From HXMU1420-2 sp034670145 (lineage in GTDB: Bacteria; Pseudomonadota; Alphaproteobacteria; Rhodobacterales; Rhodobacteraceae): a DNA stretch of 64,000 nucleotides. Both the position numbers and the translations under genes were made by a program. Positions 62,148 to 64,000 of the stretch are shown in pieces (within the stretch, counting starts at the first letter, position 1; every line of letters begins with the position of its first letter). The DNA lies in NCBI GenBank assembly GCA_034670145.1, contig JAXMOA010000011.1, forward strand, positions 119,196-183,195. Reading direction: 5' to 3'. The notes under the pieces were generated by a model. The model worked only from the letters and a program-made list of their open reading frames with translations. It was not told the origin of the DNA and did not search any database.

Positions 62148-63878
62148 ATGCGAACACTGAACTTGCCCGCCATTGCTATGTGCTTGTCGGCGGGCGTCGC
62201 CGCCGCACAGGACGCCGACACCGTCTACACCAACGGAAAGATTTATACAGTCAACGAGGCGCAGCCTTGGGCCGAGGCCGTGGCGATCAAGGACGGCAAG
62301 TTTCTGGTAGTTGGCAGCAATGAAGACATTGCTGCGGTAACTATCAGCAGTACGGAAGTTATTGATTTGGATGGTGGCTTCGCCATGCCCGGCATCGGGG
62401 ATGTACACATACATCCTGCAATGACCATGCCGCGCCGCGCTTTCTGCTCGCTGCCGGGAAGTTTTCTGATGCCCACAAACGACGATATTGTCCAAGCGCT
62501 GAAGGACTGCCTTGAAGATTACCCGGCCGATCGCGAATGGGTGATTGCTAGCGGCGCGACCTTTGCTGCCATGTCGCCGGAGACCCTGACACGCGAGTTC
62601 CTGGACGAACTCATCCCGGATCGACCCGCCTTTATTGAGGACGAAACAGGCGGTCACCAAATCTGGTTCAATACCCTAGCCATGGAAGCAGCCGGCGTTG
62701 ACAAGAGCTTTGTCGACAATCCTCCAGAGTCGTTTTTTGATCGCACAGCCGATGGCGACCTCAAGGGCGTCGCCAATGAGGGTGCAGTGAACCCTTTCCT
62801 TGATGTGTTGCCACCTATGGACACAGAGACACGAAAGATCGCGATCATGCGATTGTTGGACGAAGCAACATCAAAAGGCATAACCATGTTTGGCGATGCA
62901 TATGTGTTCGAGCACGACCTTGAACCATATGAGCAGTTGAATCAGGAAGGCCGTATCAACCAACACGCCGTTCTGTACCTGAAAGGCAATCTTGGAACCG
63001 CCGAACTGACTCCTGTTGAGGAGCTTGAACGCTGGTGGAGCGAACATGACCTTCCCGGCACCAAGGGCGTGAAGCTAGGTATGGGCGGATCGTTGGAGTC
63101 CATCTCGGAAGCCCTGATTGATGGCTATGTCCCCGACGCGTCCGCCAAGGATAACATCATTCCGTCAGACGACTTCGTTCCGGACAGGAACTCCAAACCG
63201 GTCATTCCTGCTGACGCATTTGCAGACTACATGAAACAACTTGATAATGCAGGGTTCCAAGTCATCGTCCACGCAATTGGCGATGGCACCGTTCGCGCCA
63301 CGCTCGACGGGTTCGAAGCGGCGATCCGCGCTAATGGCGGGAACACCCTACGCCACAGGGTAGACCACTGTTCACTGGTATCTGACAAGGATTTCCCCCG
63401 CTTCGTCGAACTGGATGTGCCCTGCACGCTATGGCCTCCACTCAATGCGCCGGGCGACTACAATCTCGGAGCGATCAAGCCGGTTCTGAAAGGAATGACA
63501 TGGAGGCGGATGTACGCCAACCACGCTATGTGGGAAGCAGGCATCCGCCTGGCAAACCACTCGGACGGACCGGCAGCCCCACTCTGGCCCTGGTGGGGTA
63601 TGGAAGCTTCAATCACGAGGGGCAATCCCGACCGACCTGATCTTGGTAAGATGGGCGGCGAACACGCATTGACGGTGGCAGAACTGGTCAAGGCCTACAC
63701 GATCAACGCGGCATGGTCATTGCGTGTCGACGACGTGACGGGGACAATTGAGGCGGGGAAGCAAGCCGACATGATCTTACTGGACCGAAATCTCTTCGAG
63801 ATCCCTGTGACGGAGATCAGCGGTGTCAAGGTGCTGAAGACCCTGTTTGGCGGTGAGGTCGTTTATCGGCCTGACTAG
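62148..63878 (+). CDS. Exported amidohydrolase (YtcJ-like)
   Basis: 576 residues from ATG 62148, with GGAGG eight bases upstream (ATG 62133 lacks a site). Signal peptide ending near GVAAAQDAD. Amidohydrolase-3 features: NGKIYTVNEAQPWAEAVAIKDGK, MPGIGDVHIHPA, VIVHAIGDGTVRATLDGFE, RHRVDHCSLV, ANHSDGPAAPLWPWWGMEASITR, and the tail SLRVDDVTGTIEAGKQADMILLD. Probably a periplasmic metal-dependent amide or ester hydrolase; substrate unknown. An IS5-type element begins right after its stop. Confidence 0.9.
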   Translation: MRTLNLPAIAMCLSAGVAAAQDADTVYTNGKIYTVNEAQPWAEAVAIKDGKFLVVGSNEDIAAVTISSTEVIDLDGGFAMPGIGDVHIHPAMTMPRRAFCSLPGSFLMPTNDDIVQALKDCLEDYPADREWVIASGATFAAMSPETLTREFLDELIPDRPAFIEDETGGHQIWFNTLAMEAAGVDKSFVDNPPESFFDRTADGDLKGVANEGAVNPFLDVLPPMDTETRKIAIMRLLDEATSKGITMFGDAYVFEHDLEPYEQLNQEGRINQHAVLYLKGNLGTAELTPVEELERWWSEHDLPGTKGVKLGMGGSLESISEALIDGYVPDASAKDNIIPSDDFVPDRNSKPVIPADAFADYMKQLDNAGFQVIVHAIGDGTVRATLDGFEAAIRANGGNTLRHRVDHCSLVSDKDFPRFVELDVPCTLWPPLNAPGDYNLGAIKPVLKGMTWRRMYANHAMWEAGIRLANHSDGPAAPLWPWWGMEASITRGNPDRPDLGKMGGEHALTVAELVKAYTINAAWSLRVDDVTGTIEAGKQADMILLDRNLFEIPVTEISGVKVLKTLFGGEVVYRPD

Positions 63879-63887
63879 GGTCAGGAT

Positions 63888-64000
63888 TCATAACCAGAAC
63901 ATGACAACTGCTGCGAGGGCGCAGGCTGATAGGAAGACCTTGGGGCATCTGTCATAGCGGGTTGCAACGCGCCGCCAGTCCTTGAGGCGGGCAAAGCTGT
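63888..64000 (-). CDS. IS5-family transposase, C-terminal end (partial at window edge)
   Basis: Reading the minus strand in from 64000 gives SFARLKDWRRVATRYDRC and continues PKVFLSACALAAVVMFWL before TGA at 63890-63888, the familiar C-terminus of IS5/IS427-type transposases. The DNA between the amidohydrolase stop (63876-63878) and this stop is only 9 bp, so the IS end must lie within or next to them (GGTCAGGATTCATAA). Confidence 0.88.
   Translation of the reverse strand, partial: SFARLKDWRRVATRYDRCPKVFLSACALAAVVMFWL

Larger units (their letters stand above)
57079..64000. mobile_element. Genomic island / satellite-like integrated element at tRNA-Ser (right end outside window)
   Basis: Directly after tRNA-Ser: integrase, AlpA-like regulator, prim-pol fragment, VapE-type helicase, a candidate origin, then cargo and an IS5 end. 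No capsid, terminase or tail gene is seen, so the mobile part resembles phage satellites or a degraded P4-like element rather than a full prophage. No second copy of the tRNA 3' end is visible to the right, so the boundary is open; genes right of about 61000 may be separate chromosomal or island cargo. Confidence 0.7.

Noticed and set aside
62046..62660. N-terminal extension of the winged-helix/TPR frame
   Set aside because: It runs antisense through the signal peptide and catalytic start of the exported amidohydrolase and shows no domain.

Overview
The window looks like chromosome of a marine alphaproteobacterium of the Rhodobacteraceae (Roseobacter group). This is inferred from the GC-rich coding sequence, the alphaproteobacterial RNase P RNA, the gene order dacC-tmk-holB-tatD-MBL, and the family makeup (DUF1127, phnWAY, HisN-type histidinol phosphatase, XRE regulator, many Roseobacter-type exported hypotheticals). 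No species can be named from the sequence alone.

Layout. 1-3209: a secreted serralysin-like metalloprotease (running off the left edge) with long Tyr/Asp-rich tandem modules, and a small membrane-anchored protein upstream of it. 3510-8696: one minus-strand run, globin -> FIST protein -> hybrid histidine kinase with a LOV-like domain -> LuxR-type response regulator, which reads as a gas and/or light sensing module. 8849-15143: 2-aminoethylphosphonate catabolism (phnW, phnA, phnY, a PbfA-type ammonia-lyase) with a divergent LysR regulator. 15186-18654: an agmatinase-type ureohydrolase, then about 2.5 kb without a convincing intact gene that holds a roughly 45-copy 19-bp tandem repeat and a decayed transposase start. 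18655-28542: parE, a set of small redox/detoxification enzymes (AhpD-like, GST, epoxide-hydrolase-like, VOC, MDR), gatC-gatA, and an Excalibur lipoprotein followed by a cell-wall amidase. 29383-29782: rnpB. 29876-43709: oleate hydratase, two divergent exported proteins, rpmG, Bax-inhibitor-1 protein, regulators, hisN, an 8-oxoguanine-deaminase-type amidohydrolase, a KefB-type antiporter, and a divergent Lrp/hpd pair. 43745-56722: a large fusion-like protein with GspL/PilM-like and GspC/PilP-like ends, metY, a glycosyltransferase-like protein, and the compact run SPOR lipoprotein-dacC-tmk-holB-tatD-MBL followed by an AEC transporter.

56989-64000: tRNA-Ser(UGA) followed directly by a tyrosine integrase, an AlpA-like regulator, a truncated prim-pol, a VapE-type primase-helicase and a 31-bp perfect inverted repeat around an AT-rich core. 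This is the replication/integration half of a small satellite-like element. Behind it lie a regulator/exported amidohydrolase pair and the end of an IS5-family element at the right edge.

How the parts work together. The phn genes would convert 2-aminoethylphosphonate to phosphonoacetaldehyde (PhnW), phosphonoacetate (PhnY), then acetate and phosphate (PhnA), with the PbfA-like enzyme feeding in hydroxylated aminoethylphosphonate. The globin/FIST/kinase/regulator set resembles NosP-type nitric-oxide signalling. The dacC-tmk-holB-tatD run is core housekeeping. Coordinates use starts chosen from ribosome-binding sites and family alignment where these disagree with the longest open frame.
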